Source: Polynucleobacter bastaniensis (GTDB lineage Bacteria; Pseudomonadota; Gammaproteobacteria; Burkholderiales; Burkholderiaceae). Taken from it: a stretch of DNA of 64,000 bases. Both the position numbers and the translations under genes were made by a program. Of this stretch, positions 18,751 through 31,319 are shown in pieces (position 1 is the stretch's first letter; each line of letters starts with the position of its first letter). A model generated the notes under the pieces. That model did not search any database and was not told the DNA's origin. It saw only the letters and a list, made by a program, of their open reading frames with translations. The stretch spans positions 1 to 64,000 of the forward strand of contig NZ_JACVOU010000006.1 in NCBI RefSeq assembly GCF_018882205.1, read 5' to 3'.

Positions 18751-19374
18751 TTAGCTTTCGATGATGTTGTTCATACGACAGAACAGGATCAAATCAGCAA
18801 TATTGTTAATACCTAGTTTGTCAAAGACTCTGGTCTTGTACGTTGCTACTGTCTTATTACTAATATGCAGTAGATCTGATATCTGCTGGTTGGTATTGCC
18901 TTTGCCAAGATACTTCATGACTTGTAGCTCACGATCGGATATCAATGCTAATTTATCGTTATCGCTCAGAGAGGTATTGCCGTTCTTCCCATGAGTGAAG
19001 AAGGTATAGCCCTGTGAGATGGCAACGCAGGCAGCCAAAATGACATCTGCCCCAGCAGTCTTGTTCACAAAACCATGTGCACCCAAGGACCGTACTCTGC
19101 CACCATAGACCGCTTCATCTAGGCTAGATAGCACCAGAATACGAACCTCTGGATGCATCAAGCCAATCCTGCGGATGACATCAAAGCCATCCGTCTTTGG
19201 CATATCTAAATCTAGGATCACCATATTCGGATTAACTTCTTTGATTGAGCGTAGGCACTCTTCACCATGCTGCGCCTGTCCTGCGATCTCAAAAAGCAAT
19301 TGATCTTGCAACATACTTTTTAATGCCATCAGCATAGCTGGATGGTCATCTACCAACATCACGCGTTTTCTCAT
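18751..19374 (-). CDS. BvgA-like response regulator (NarL/FixJ class)
   Basis: A 207-residue two-domain regulator. The receiver (1-125) has the acidic pocket VDDH near residues 8-11, phospho-acceptor D55 in VILDLDMPK, and the signalling Lys in FVNKTAG. The LuxR-type HTH (about 143-205) includes ISDRELQVMKYL, ISNKTVATYKTRVFDKL and NNIADLILFCRMNN. The segment SNKTVATYKTR and the C-terminal tail resemble Bordetella BvgA closely. Its ATG overlaps the stop of the EAL-like gene by one base (TAATG), and the kinase follows after 7 bases, giving translational coupling of all three. Target promoters are unknown. Confidence 0.93.
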   Translation of the reverse strand: MRKRVMLVDDHPAMLMALKSMLQDQLLFEIAGQAQHGEECLRSIKEVNPNMVILDLDMPKTDGFDVIRRIGLMHPEVRILVLSSLDEAVYGGRVRSLGAHGFVNKTAGADVILAACVAISQGYTFFTHGKNGNTSLSDNDKLALISDRELQVMKYLGKGNTNQQISDLLHISNKTVATYKTRVFDKLGINNIADLILFCRMNNIIES

Positions 19375-20201
19375 TACTTGTCTCCGTTTTGGGTTTTATG
19401 AGGGTGCAGCGAAAAAATGGCCTTGGCGATACGGCTATCGCTTATGTGTAGCATTTGATGTCGGCTTACTGGTGGCATCATGAGTCCGCCATAGCTATGG
19501 TGTGCCCCCATTGCCATGACATTTTCTAAATCCTTCACCAGAGTGATATTGCTGGCATAGATTTGGGTGTTGAATTTCTCGCCAAGGGAAATCATTTCGT
19601 TTGGTAAGCCATCGGCTCGAAATTGCCCCATCTCAATATGAATGCCCTCAGGCTCGATCTCTTCTACCCAGCGGATTTGTGAGCTCGGGCCAGAAAAATC
19701 AAGCAGATGGTTCAGAACGCCCAGACGACGCATTCGCAATACACCTTCCATGCAAGATTCCAAGGAGTCGGCATTCTTGAGTTTGTGTATTCCTAAGCTC
19801 ACTAGACCAACAGGGAGTCGTGAGTTCAGAATCAGGTCACTTAAGGCATCTATAAAACTACTGGATGCTAGATGTTGTGCTGGCATAGGCAAGATGCCCG
19901 GAATAAAGCGACCGCTACGGTACCAATACGTAATGGTGTCTAAGCCCTCCATGAATAATCTGAGTAGCTGCGAGTCGGTGGCGGTCAGTAATGGTCTAAA
20001 TAAAGAGCTTGTCAGCTTAGTTCCTTGGCTATTAAAAATGGGTTCGTTACTAATCGCTTGTCGCTGGGACCAGGATTGGTGTTCTTCTAGCGCTTCGCCA
20101 CTAAGGCCAAGCCAGGGCTGGCCGCAGGCATCGCGTACTTCATGGAAGGGTTTGTTCTTCCAAGCCTTTACAAGCGTGTACAGCCGGGATTTCGGGCTCA
20201 T
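19374..20201 (-). CDS. Catalytically degenerate EAL-domain protein
   Basis: A 275-residue cytoplasmic protein that follows the EAL fold from about residue 45 but lacks the residues that bind metal and c-di-GMP. The NEPIF strand (52-56) matches the xQPIF start of many EAL domains. The EAL/ELL motif itself is SSLF (65-68). The LEITE position is LGIHKL (136-141), DDFG is LDFSG (167-171), KID is HIEMG (188-192), the AEGVE position is ASNIT (216-220) and the QGY position is YGG (237-239). It should therefore be a non-enzymatic binding or regulatory protein. The start at ATG 20201 is preferred because GGAGA lies 6 bases upstream; an ATG at 20207 abuts that site. First gene of the operon with the BvgA/BvgS-like pair. 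Assignment rests on motif pattern alone. Confidence 0.78.
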   Translation of the reverse strand: MSPKSRLYTLVKAWKNKPFHEVRDACGQPWLGLSGEALEEHQSWSQRQAISNEPIFNSQGTKLTSSLFRPLLTATDSQLLRLFMEGLDTITYWYRSGRFIPGILPMPAQHLASSSFIDALSDLILNSRLPVGLVSLGIHKLKNADSLESCMEGVLRMRRLGVLNHLLDFSGPSSQIRWVEEIEPEGIHIEMGQFRADGLPNEMISLGEKFNTQIYASNITLVKDLENVMAMGAHHSYGGLMMPPVSRHQMLHISDSRIAKAIFSLHPHKTQNGDK

Positions 20202-20305
20202 CAGCATTCTCCAATCATTGAATAGCCAGTCTAGGCAGGACAGATTGGAGGAGTAAGGGCTTAAGGCTTATTTGTGTGTAGGAATTCACCTACTTGCCTG
20301 CCTCC

Positions 20306-20335
20306 ATTATAGAAAGAGTGGACGGCTAATTTGAA
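20306..20335 (-). promoter_or_regulatory. Candidate promoter for EAL/RR/kinase operon
   Basis: Minus strand: -10 TATAAT at 20306-20311 and a -35-like TTCAAA at 20330-20335, with an 18-base spacer. Transcription would start about 95 bases before the EAL-like gene. The -10 is perfect but the -35 is weak (4 of 6), which fits an activator-assisted promoter. Confidence 0.45.
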
Positions 20336-20353
20336 ATTTAAGGTGAATTTGCC

Positions 20354-20384
20354 CTTGAATTTCCTAGAATCAGACCTATATAAT
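20354..20384 (+). promoter_or_regulatory. groESL composite promoter (sigma-70 and sigma-32-like)
   Basis: A CTTGAAT element at 20354-20360 can serve two holoenzymes. As TTGAAT it pairs with a perfect TATAAT at 20379-20384 over an 18-base spacer (sigma-70). As CTTGAA it pairs with ACCTATAT at 20374-20381 over a 13-base spacer, which resembles the sigma-32 -10 consensus CCCCATNT. The last base of TATAAT is the first base of the CIRCE operator. Confidence 0.7.
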
Positions 20385-20410
20385 CAGCACTCCCTACACG
20401 TGAGTGCTAA
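20384..20410. promoter_or_regulatory. CIRCE operator (HrcA binding site)
   Basis: TCAGCACTC-N9-GAGTGCTAA at 20384-20392 and 20402-20410. It matches the CIRCE consensus TTAGCACTC-N9-GAGTGCTAA at all but one base, with the exact 9-base spacer. It overlaps the end of the -10 box and the expected transcription start of groESL, the standard position for HrcA repression. The hrcA gene is in this window at 59238. Confidence 0.96.
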
Positions 20411-20519
20411 AACAGGCTTATTCAGCTGAAAAGCTTATTACTTTCGTGTTAAGAGACTTTAACATATTGATTTATATTGGTTTTTTAATTAGTTAACATT
20501 TACTAACATAGGAGAAGGA

Positions 20520-20810
20520 ATGAATCTGCGTCCTTTACATGATCGCGTAATCATTAAACGTTTAGATCAAGAATCAAAAACTGCCTCTGGAATCATCATT
20601 CCGGATGCTGCTGCTGAAAAGCCGGATCAAGGCGAAGTATTGGCAGTTGGCCCAGGCAAGCGTGATGACAGCGGTAAGTTGAATGCACCAGACGTCAAAG
20701 TTGGCGATCGCGTGTTATTTGGCAAATATGCAGGTCAAACAGTTAAGGTCGGCAGCGATGAGCTTCTCGTTATGCGCGAAGAAGACATCATGGCTGTTGT
20801 ACAGAAGTAA
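20520..20810 (+). CDS. groES: Co-chaperonin GroES
   Basis: The 10-kDa lid of the GroEL folding chamber. It has 96 residues, the standard length: the N-terminal [12 protein letters not shown] strand, the mobile loop ([12 protein letters not shown]), and the C-terminal [26 protein letters not shown] strong Shine-Dalgarno GGAGAAGGA immediately precedes the ATG. groEL follows after 26 bases. Transcription is controlled by the composite promoter and CIRCE upstream. Confidence 0.98.
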   Translation: MNLRPLHDRVIIKRLDQESKTASGIIIPDAAAEKPDQGEVLAVGPGKRDDSGKLNAPDVKVGDRVLFGKYAGQTVKVGSDELLVMREEDIMAVVQK

Positions 20811-20821
20811 TTAGTACCTAA

Positions 20822-22489
<1,668 letters not shown>

Positions 22490-22526
22490 TTGCCGTCAAT
22501 TTCCTCAGCTATCAAGCTGTAAAAAC

Positions 22527-22560
22527 TAAAACGCCTGGTTCAAAAGACCAGGCGTTTTTT
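22527..22560. terminator. Rho-independent terminator between groEL and Bug gene
   Basis: ACGCCTGGT (22531-22539) pairs perfectly with ACCAGGCGT (22547-22555) around a 7-base loop, with TTTTTT on the groEL side and AAAA on the other. It therefore serves groEL strongly and can also act, more weakly, on the convergent gene. Confidence 0.93.
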
Positions 22561-22578
22561 ATTGAAGCTACTTCAGTA

Positions 22579-23544
22579 TTAATCCGGCTGAATGCCACCA
22601 TCTTTAATTACTTTTTTCATCTTTACTAGGCCTTGGGAAATCATTTCTTTTAAATGATCCGGTCCCAAAGGTACAAATTCAAAGCCTTGCTGTACTAACT
22701 GATCCCGTAACTTCTGATCTTTTAATGTTAAAGCCAGTGCATCATTGAGTCTGGTAACAACTGTTGGTGATACACCCTTGGGCGCAACAATAGCACCCCA
22801 GGTAGAGAACTCATAACCTTTAACACTCTCGCTGACGGTCGGAGCATTTGGTAGCAAAGGAGAGCGCGTCTTGCTGGTGATACCGAGTACCTTTAGTTTC
22901 CCTGATCGAATATGTGGAAGCACAACGGATAAAGCGCTAATCATCACAGGCACCTGTCCTGCCATGACATCGGTTACTGCTGCGGCAGCTCCACGATAGG
23001 GGATATGAACCAATGGTGCACCTGTGTACTGACGAAAGATCTCCATGCCAATATGTTGAGGTGAGCCATTACCACCCGAAGCGTAATCAATTTTTCCTGG
23101 ATTTTCTTTGGCGATTCGAATTAAGTCTGCAGCTGTATTTCCCGGAAAGGATGGGTTGGCTACCATTACGAAAGTGATTGCCGCTACTTCAGAAACTGGC
23201 GCAAAACTTTGAATGGGATCGTAGTCAATTTTCTTATGCAGATTAGGTAGCATCGTCAAAATACTGTCATTAAATGCGCCTAATACATAGCCCTCTGCAT
23301 TGGCTTGAGCTACCTTAGTAGCTCCAATTAAACCAGCGCCACCAGGAAGGTTTTCAATCGTGATGGCCTGCCCCAAGTTTTCACTCATCTTTTGCGCGAT
23401 AGGTCGCATCAAAATATCAACACCACTTCCAGCTTGCAAGGGCATGATCATCTGAATCGGTCTATTGGGATAGGTATTTTGAGCTTGGGCCGATGCAATC
23501 CAAATTAAACCCATTACTAAAATTAAGTGTTTTTTGATATTCAT
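22579..23544 (-). CDS. Bug-family (TctC-like) periplasmic binding protein
   Basis: An extracytoplasmic solute receptor of the tripartite tricarboxylate transporter type. The 321-residue protein has a signal peptide of about 21 residues (LIWIASAQAQ), then the Bug signature YPNRPIQMIMPLQAGSGVDILMRPIA. It also has ENLPGGAGLIGATKVA, YASGGNGSPQHIGMEIF and HIPYRGAAAAVTDVMAGQV. No tctA or tctB membrane genes are adjacent, which is usual for orphan Bug receptors in Burkholderiales. The ligand (a carboxylate or similar small acid) is not predictable. It is convergent with groEL and separated from pntB by a terminator. Confidence 0.92.
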   Translation of the reverse strand: MNIKKHLILVMGLIWIASAQAQNTYPNRPIQMIMPLQAGSGVDILMRPIAQKMSENLGQAITIENLPGGAGLIGATKVAQANAEGYVLGAFNDSILTMLPNLHKKIDYDPIQSFAPVSEVAAITFVMVANPSFPGNTAADLIRIAKENPGKIDYASGGNGSPQHIGMEIFRQYTGAPLVHIPYRGAAAAVTDVMAGQVPVMISALSVVLPHIRSGKLKVLGITSKTRSPLLPNAPTVSESVKGYEFSTWGAIVAPKGVSPTVVTRLNDALALTLKDQKLRDQLVQQGFEFVPLGPDHLKEMISQGLVKMKKVIKDGGIQPD

Positions 23545-23610
23545 TTTTTGTCTCGTATTAATATAATTTCTTGCGCTCTAGAGGTGCCTCTGTATATCTT
23601 AACGCAATAA

Positions 23611-23634
23611 AAAACCGCCCGAAGGCGGTCTTTT
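23611..23634 (-). terminator. Rho-independent terminator of pntB
   Basis: On the minus strand ACCGCC-TTCG-GGCGGT is followed by TTTTTT. This is a GC-rich 6-bp stem with a stable UUCG tetraloop, 18 bases beyond the pntB stop. Confidence 0.92.
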
Positions 23635-23652
23635 ACAGAAATGATTTTCTAT

Positions 23653-25020
23653 TTAACTTACAGACTTCACCATATCTTCCACAACCTTCTTCGCATCACC
23701 GAAGACCATCATGGTTTTATCCATGTAGAAGAGTTCGTTATCTAGACCAGCATAACCTGCAGCCATGGAACGCTTGTTTACGATGATCGTTTTGGCTTTG
23801 TAGGCTTCCAAAATCGGCATACCGAAGATTGGGCTGCCTGGTGTACGAGCAGCAGGGTTGACCACGTCGTTTGCACCAAGCACTAGCACTACGTCAGCTT
23901 GACCAAAGTCGCTGTTGATGTCTTCCATCTCAAACACTTGATCATATGGAACTTCAGCTTCAGCTAGGAGTACGTTCATGTGACCAGGCATGCGACCCGC
24001 TACTGGGTGAATCGCATACTTTACGGTCACGCCATGATGAGTGAGTTTTTCTGTTAATTCTTTAAGAGCATGCTGTGCGCGGGCAACTGCCAAGCCGTAG
24101 CCAGGAACAATCACGACTGTATCGGCATTTTCCATCAGGAAGGCAGCATCTTCTGGTGAACCAGTTTTGTAGTTCTTTGGGCCACCGTCATCGGCGCCAC
24201 CGGCAGAAGCCTCAGCACCAAAACCACCAAGCAATACTGCAAGAATTGAGCGGTTCATTGCCTTACACATGATGTAAGACAGAATTGCGCCAGAAGAGCC
24301 TACGCAAGCCCCAGCAATAATCAATACTGGATTGTTTAATGTGAAGCCAATACCCGCAGCCGCCCAACCAGAGTAACTGTTGAGCATGGATACAACTACC
24401 GGCATATCTGCGCCGCCGATTGGGATGATCAAAGTCACGCCCAATACCAAGGCAATCGTGCACATCACTAAGAATGCTTCATGGCTACCCGTCATGAAGT
24501 ACATTACGCCACCAGCAACCATGGCAATAGCAAGAATGAGGTTGAGTAAGTGCTGGCCAGCAAAGGTCACTGATTTACCGCTGACCTTACCGGACAATTT
24601 TCCAAAAGCAATAATAGAAGCAGTAAAGGTGATAGCGCCAATAAATGCACCGATAAAGAGCTCAATCTTTTGGGCGCCAGTATGGTCTTGGGCTGGATTA
24701 AATACTGCTGCAATCGCAATCAATACAGCCGATAAGCCAACAAAAGAGTGCATTAGCGCTACGAGCTCTGGCATCTTGGTCATTTGCACACGTTTAGCAG
24801 CAAGTATTCCGATAATTGCACCCGCAACAATTGCACCAATAATCAATGAGAGGACTGGCTTAAAGTCAGGAATCATGAAGGTAGTGATCACGGCAAGCAA
24901 CATGCCGATCATGCCGAAGGTATTACCTTGGCGTGATGTGGTTGGTGAAGACAATCCACGCAAGGCGAGGATGAAAAGTACCGATGAAATGAGGTAGGAA
25001 ATCGCGGTTATGTTTGACAT
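23653..25020 (-). CDS. pntB: NAD(P) transhydrogenase subunit beta
   Basis: The membrane and NADP(H)-binding subunit of the proton-translocating transhydrogenase, which uses proton-motive force to make NADPH from NADH. The 455-residue protein has an N-terminal region (about 1-250) of repeated hydrophobic helices (domain II). The soluble domain III has VVIVPGYGLAVARAQHAL, YAIHPVAGRMPGHMNVLLAEA, VLVLGANDVVNPAA and NKRSMAAGYAG. It is the third gene of pntAA-pntAB-pntB, 34 bases after pntAB. Confidence 0.96.
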   Translation of the reverse strand: MSNITAISYLISSVLFILALRGLSSPTTSRQGNTFGMIGMLLAVITTFMIPDFKPVLSLIIGAIVAGAIIGILAAKRVQMTKMPELVALMHSFVGLSAVLIAIAAVFNPAQDHTGAQKIELFIGAFIGAITFTASIIAFGKLSGKVSGKSVTFAGQHLLNLILAIAMVAGGVMYFMTGSHEAFLVMCTIALVLGVTLIIPIGGADMPVVVSMLNSYSGWAAAGIGFTLNNPVLIIAGACVGSSGAILSYIMCKAMNRSILAVLLGGFGAEASAGGADDGGPKNYKTGSPEDAAFLMENADTVVIVPGYGLAVARAQHALKELTEKLTHHGVTVKYAIHPVAGRMPGHMNVLLAEAEVPYDQVFEMEDINSDFGQADVVLVLGANDVVNPAARTPGSPIFGMPILEAYKAKTIIVNKRSMAAGYAGLDNELFYMDKTMMVFGDAKKVVEDMVKSVS

Positions 25021-25054
25021 GATTGTGGTCTCTGTATAGGTCTTGTTCTAGTTT

Positions 25055-25393
25055 TTATTTAGTTCCAGTCGCATCAGCTTTTGGGGCTTTTTTCTTGAAC
25101 ATTTCAAGCATGCGACGGGTGACCATAAAGCCACCAAAAATATTAATTGACGCTAAGAAGACGGCTACTGCACCAATGATGCTGGTGAGAGTGATCTCAT
25201 CGCCACCAATGACTTCAGTTTGCAATAACGCACCAACAATAATGATTCCGGAGATAGCATTAGTCACTGCCATTAGTGGAGTGTGCAATGCAGGAGTGAC
25301 ATTCCAAACTACTTGATAGCCAACAAAAATAGCCAAAACAAACACGGTGATGTTTTGGACTGTGAGGATGCTTTGAAAAGCAGCGAGATCCAT
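25055..25393 (-). CDS. pntAB: NAD(P) transhydrogenase subunit alpha, part 2
   Basis: A 112-residue protein with four likely membrane segments, including [28 protein letters not shown] and [20 protein letters not shown]. This is the membrane piece that in E. coli is fused to the C-terminus of PntA. The split arrangement of three genes is that of Rhodospirillum rubrum and many alpha- and betaproteobacteria. It lies 24 bases after pntAA. Confidence 0.95.
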   Translation of the reverse strand: MDLAAFQSILTVQNITVFVLAIFVGYQVVWNVTPALHTPLMAVTNAISGIIIVGALLQTEVIGGDEITLTSIIGAVAVFLASINIFGGFMVTRRMLEMFKKKAPKADATGTK

Positions 25394-25417
25394 GATGTTT
25401 CCTTTAAATATTCTGTA

Positions 25418-26548
25418 TTAGTTTTTACGGATAGCCTGGCCGTCACGACACATGAGGCAAGCAGTAACGATGTCGTCATCGGTTGGGATAACCAACTTCG
25501 CTTCTGGATCAACGATCAATTTCATGAAGTCGAGCAAGTTGCGTGCATACAAAGCAGAAGCATCTGCAGCAACCATACTGGCGAGATTACTGTAACCAAT
25601 AATCTTCACACCATTTTTCTCAACAATCTTGCCTTCTTGGGTCAAAGGACAATTACCTGATCCATTGTCACCACGACCGGCTGCTAAGTCGATCACGATC
25701 GCACCGGGTTTCATATTGGCAACGGTATCGCTGTGCAATAAGACGGGCGGCTTACGACCTGGAATTAAGGCGGTTGTGATGACGATGTCAGCTTGCTGAG
25801 CACGTTCTGCAACTAGTGCTGCTTGACGTTTCATCCAAGCTTCTGGCATTGGGCGCGCATAGCCACCAACGCCTTTCGCGATTTCACGCTCTTCATCTGT
25901 TTCGTAAGGAACATCAACAAACTTAGCGCCGAGAGATTCAATTTGCTCTTTAGCAGCAGGGCGAACGTCAGATGCTTCGATCACAGCACCTAAACGCTTT
26001 GCTGTGGCAATCGCTTGGAGGCCAGCAACACCGGCGCCCAAGATCAGCACACGTGCTGCTTTAACAGTTCCGGCTGCAGTCATGAGCATCGGCATAAAGC
26101 GCTGATACTCATTAGCAGCAACCATCACCGCTTTGTAACCTGCGATGTTGGCTTGTGAAGACAAGACGTCCATGCTTTGTGCACGAGTAGTACGTGGAGC
26201 AGCCTCTAATGAGAATGCAGTCACGCCTTGGGCGGCCATCGCAGCGATGTTGTCGTTATCGAATGGATCGAGCATGCCAATGAGCACACTGGCAGATTGA
26301 ATTTGCTTAAGTTCTGCCGCTTCAGGTGCGCGCACCTTGAGGACGATCTCTGCACTAAAGGCATCTGCTGCGTTACCAATCGTCGCACCAACAGCTTCAT
26401 AGGCAGAATCAGGTTGGCTGGCTGTAACGCCCGCATCTTTTTGAATAATGACTGTATGGCCTTGACCAATCAGTTTCTTAACGGTTTCCGGTGTGGCGGC
26501 AACTCGAGTTTCCCCGTGTTTAATTTCCAGCGGTACTCCTATGCGCAT
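25418..26548 (-). CDS. pntAA: NAD(P) transhydrogenase subunit alpha, part 1
   Basis: The soluble NAD(H)-binding domain I. The 376-residue protein is related to alanine dehydrogenase. It has the N-terminal RIGVPLEIKHGETRVAATPETV, the Rossmann loop ARVLILGAGVAGLQAIATAKRLGA, and VITTALIPGRKPPVLL. Together with pntAB and pntB it completes one transhydrogenase. It is divergent from mnmA, with about 140 bases between; no confident promoter was identified there. Confidence 0.96.
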   Translation of the reverse strand: MRIGVPLEIKHGETRVAATPETVKKLIGQGHTVIIQKDAGVTASQPDSAYEAVGATIGNAADAFSAEIVLKVRAPEAAELKQIQSASVLIGMLDPFDNDNIAAMAAQGVTAFSLEAAPRTTRAQSMDVLSSQANIAGYKAVMVAANEYQRFMPMLMTAAGTVKAARVLILGAGVAGLQAIATAKRLGAVIEASDVRPAAKEQIESLGAKFVDVPYETDEEREIAKGVGGYARPMPEAWMKRQAALVAERAQQADIVITTALIPGRKPPVLLHSDTVANMKPGAIVIDLAAGRGDNGSGNCPLTQEGKIVEKNGVKIIGYSNLASMVAADASALYARNLLDFMKLIVDPEAKLVIPTDDDIVTACLMCRDGQAIRKN

Positions 26549-26684
26549 GGCATTTCTCCAAAAGCAAATTTTTCAAAAAAATCTATTTTAGTTAGTTAGG
26601 TGAGAAGCTACCTATCTATTTACCCTTAATGCCATTTATTAGGTTTTGCCACAAATCTCGTAAATTTGGAGCAAGACTTCTACA

Positions 26685-27839
26685 ATGGGTTTTTTAGCTG
26701 ATAACGAATTCTCGCATTTTTTGATGATCTCCCTCAATTCTGACGCAATACCTGCTTCAAAACCCTCCAAAGTCGTGGTTGGGATGTCTGGAGGGGTGGA
26801 TTCGTCTGTTGCGGCCTGGATGCTCAAGCAGCAAGGCTACGAGGTGATTGGTCTTTTCATGAAAAACTGGGAAGATGACGATAGCGACGAATATTGCTCT
26901 GCACGCCAGGATTGGCTCGATGTCGTGTCGGTGGCCGACCTCATTGGGATTGATGTCGAGGCTGTCAACTTTGCTGCTGAGTACCGTGAGCGTGTTTTTG
27001 CAGAGTTTTTACGCGAATACGCCGCCGGCAGGACACCCAACCCAGATGTATTGTGCAATGCAGAAATTAAATTCAAGGCTTTTTTAGACCATGCTATGAG
27101 TTTGGGGGCAGATGCCATTGCAACAGGCCACTATGCGCGGGTTCGACATGAAGGCGGTCGCGTACAGCTATTAAAAGCCTTGGATGCCAGTAAAGACCAA
27201 AGTTATTTCTTGCATCGCTTAACCCAGAGTCAATTGGAAAATGTACTTTTTCCTTTGGGGGAGATTCCTAAGACGGAAGTACGCAAGATTGCCGAGCAAA
27301 TCGGCTTGCACAATGCTGCTAAAAAGGACTCCACTGGGATTTGTTTTATTGGTGAGCGCCCTTTCCGTGAATTCTTAAACCGTTATCTACCAAGTACTCC
27401 TGGCCTCATTAAGACCCCAGAAGGTAAAACTGTGGGCGAGCATATGGGTCTTGCCTTTTTCACTCTAGGACAGCGCAAGGGTATTGGTTTGGGTGGCAGT
27501 CAGGATGGTAATGGAGATGCTTGGTATGTCGCACGCAAGGATATAAGCAACAACACCCTCTACGTCGCCCAGGGCCATGAGCATCCTTGGCTACTGGCCA
27601 ATCAGCTTTCCACAATTGATGCTAGTTGGATTACTGGAGACGCCCCTGCACCGGGGCAGTACTCAGCAAAAACCCGCTATCGTCAGGCAGACTCAATATG
27701 TACGCTGGCAACTGGACTCGCGGGACCGTTGAGTTTTGAGTTGACCTTTCCACAAGCCCAATGGGCGGTGACTCCGGGTCAGTCTGCCGTTTTGTACGAC
27801 GGAGATATTTGCTTAGGCGGCGGAATTATTTCCGCCTAA
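26685..27839 (+). CDS. mnmA: tRNA-specific 2-thiouridylase
   Basis: Forms 2-thiouridine at wobble position 34 of Lys, Glu and Gln tRNAs using ATP and sulfur relayed by Tus proteins. It has the PP-loop [18 protein letters not shown], the catalytic cysteines in [11 protein letters not shown] and [12 protein letters not shown], and the C-terminal beta-barrel. The full frame gives 384 residues. An internal ATG at 26724 gives 371, closer to E. coli MnmA (368). Neither has a convincing Shine-Dalgarno, although GGAGC lies 13 bases before the first. The start is therefore uncertain. Confidence 0.95.
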   Translation: MGFLADNEFSHFLMISLNSDAIPASKPSKVVVGMSGGVDSSVAAWMLKQQGYEVIGLFMKNWEDDDSDEYCSARQDWLDVVSVADLIGIDVEAVNFAAEYRERVFAEFLREYAAGRTPNPDVLCNAEIKFKAFLDHAMSLGADAIATGHYARVRHEGGRVQLLKALDASKDQSYFLHRLTQSQLENVLFPLGEIPKTEVRKIAEQIGLHNAAKKDSTGICFIGERPFREFLNRYLPSTPGLIKTPEGKTVGEHMGLAFFTLGQRKGIGLGGSQDGNGDAWYVARKDISNNTLYVAQGHEHPWLLANQLSTIDASWITGDAPAPGQYSAKTRYRQADSICTLATGLAGPLSFELTFPQAQWAVTPGQSAVLYDGDICLGGGIISA

Positions 27840-27865
27840 GTCTTTTGAGCTGCTAGAGCCCTGAT

Positions 27866-28480
27866 TTAGGCGGCTGGAGGGGCTGTTTCTGCGAAGGAAG
27901 GTCTTTGCATCAACTTTTGATACAGGGCATCTAAATTGGGGTATTGCGCTTGCCAAGCGATATTGGGGAAGCGGAACAGCAGGTAACCCAAGGCGCAGCC
28001 GACAGCAATATCAGCCAAAGTCATTTGATTGCTGTGACACCAGGCGTTTTCACCTAATTGACGGGACATTTGGGCAAGAGAGACATTCATTTTGCCCATT
28101 TGACGCTCAATCCAAGTCGGGCTCTGCTGCTCAGGTGGGCGCAAGGTCGCCTCTAAACGAGCCAAAATTCCGGCATCTTGTACCCCGTCAGCTAGGGTTT
28201 CCCAAGTTTTGACGGTAGCGCGTTCACGACTACCTGTCGGGATCAGTTTGCCCACTGTGCTCAATGTATCAGCGTACTCAGCAATTACGCTCGAATCGTA
28301 GATGACTTCACCGTCGTCTAAAAGAAGGCAGGGCACTTTGCCTAGGGGATTGTTGAGGGCTATTTTAGTGTCTGCGGCCCAGACATTCTCGAGTTCTAGG
28401 TCTAAATCCACCTTTTTTTCCAAGAAAACAATGCGCACTTTGCGTACGTAGGGGCTTGTGAGGGATCCGATGAGTTTCAT
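27866..28480 (-). CDS. Glutathione S-transferase family protein
   Basis: A 204-residue protein with a thioredoxin-like N-terminal domain (MKLIGSLTSPYVRKVRI, then the GSH-binding NPLGKVPCLLLDDGEVIYDSSVIAEY) and an all-helical C-terminal domain (about 85-200, with MTLADIAVGCALGYL). The SPYVRKVRI start resembles the YibF/GstB group, where the catalytic residue is often Ser rather than Tyr. Substrate is unknown. It is convergent with mnmA (26 bases, no terminator seen) and divergent from purB (93 bases). Confidence 0.92.
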   Translation of the reverse strand: MKLIGSLTSPYVRKVRIVFLEKKVDLDLELENVWAADTKIALNNPLGKVPCLLLDDGEVIYDSSVIAEYADTLSTVGKLIPTGSRERATVKTWETLADGVQDAGILARLEATLRPPEQQSPTWIERQMGKMNVSLAQMSRQLGENAWCHSNQMTLADIAVGCALGYLLFRFPNIAWQAQYPNLDALYQKLMQRPSFAETAPPAA

Positions 28481-28522
28481 GGATCAATTATAGCGATGCC
28501 ATTCAAACTGAATTGCTCCTAA

Positions 28523-31305
<2,783 letters not shown>

Positions 31306-31319
31306 CTCAGATTGAATTA

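Larger units (their letters stand above)
20208..20519. promoter_or_regulatory. Divergent control region: signalling operon / groESL
   Basis: A 312-base gap with no gene. The left third carries a candidate leftward promoter for the signalling operon. The right half carries the groES promoter and CIRCE operator, followed by an AT-rich leader of about 110 bases and a strong GGAG-AAGGA ribosome-binding site at 20511-20519. No hairpin terminator separates the two sides, and none is needed because the genes diverge. Confidence 0.7.

Noticed and set aside
20088..20099. Literal residues G-E-A-L in the EAL-like protein (about residues 35-38)
   Set aside because: They lie before the domain's first strand (xPIF at 52-56) and cannot be the metal-binding EAL motif, which should follow that strand; the true position reads SSLF.
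19642..20256. 204-residue ORF antisense to the EAL-like gene
   Set aside because: Composition rich in Ser and Arg without motif; the leftward gene has a ribosome site, operon coupling and a fold pattern.
24380..24997. 205-residue ORF antisense to pntB
   Set aside because: Low-complexity Ile/Ala/Pro composition that mirrors the membrane helices of PntB; a shadow frame.
26639..26827. 62-residue leftward ORF opposite the mnmA start
   Set aside because: Its N-terminal half is the antisense of the conserved MnmA PP-loop, and it has no ribosome site; most likely a chance frame.
28487..28492. TATAAT on the minus strand before the GST gene
   Set aside because: It is only 6 bases from the start codon and lacks a -35 at proper spacing, so it would need a leaderless transcript.
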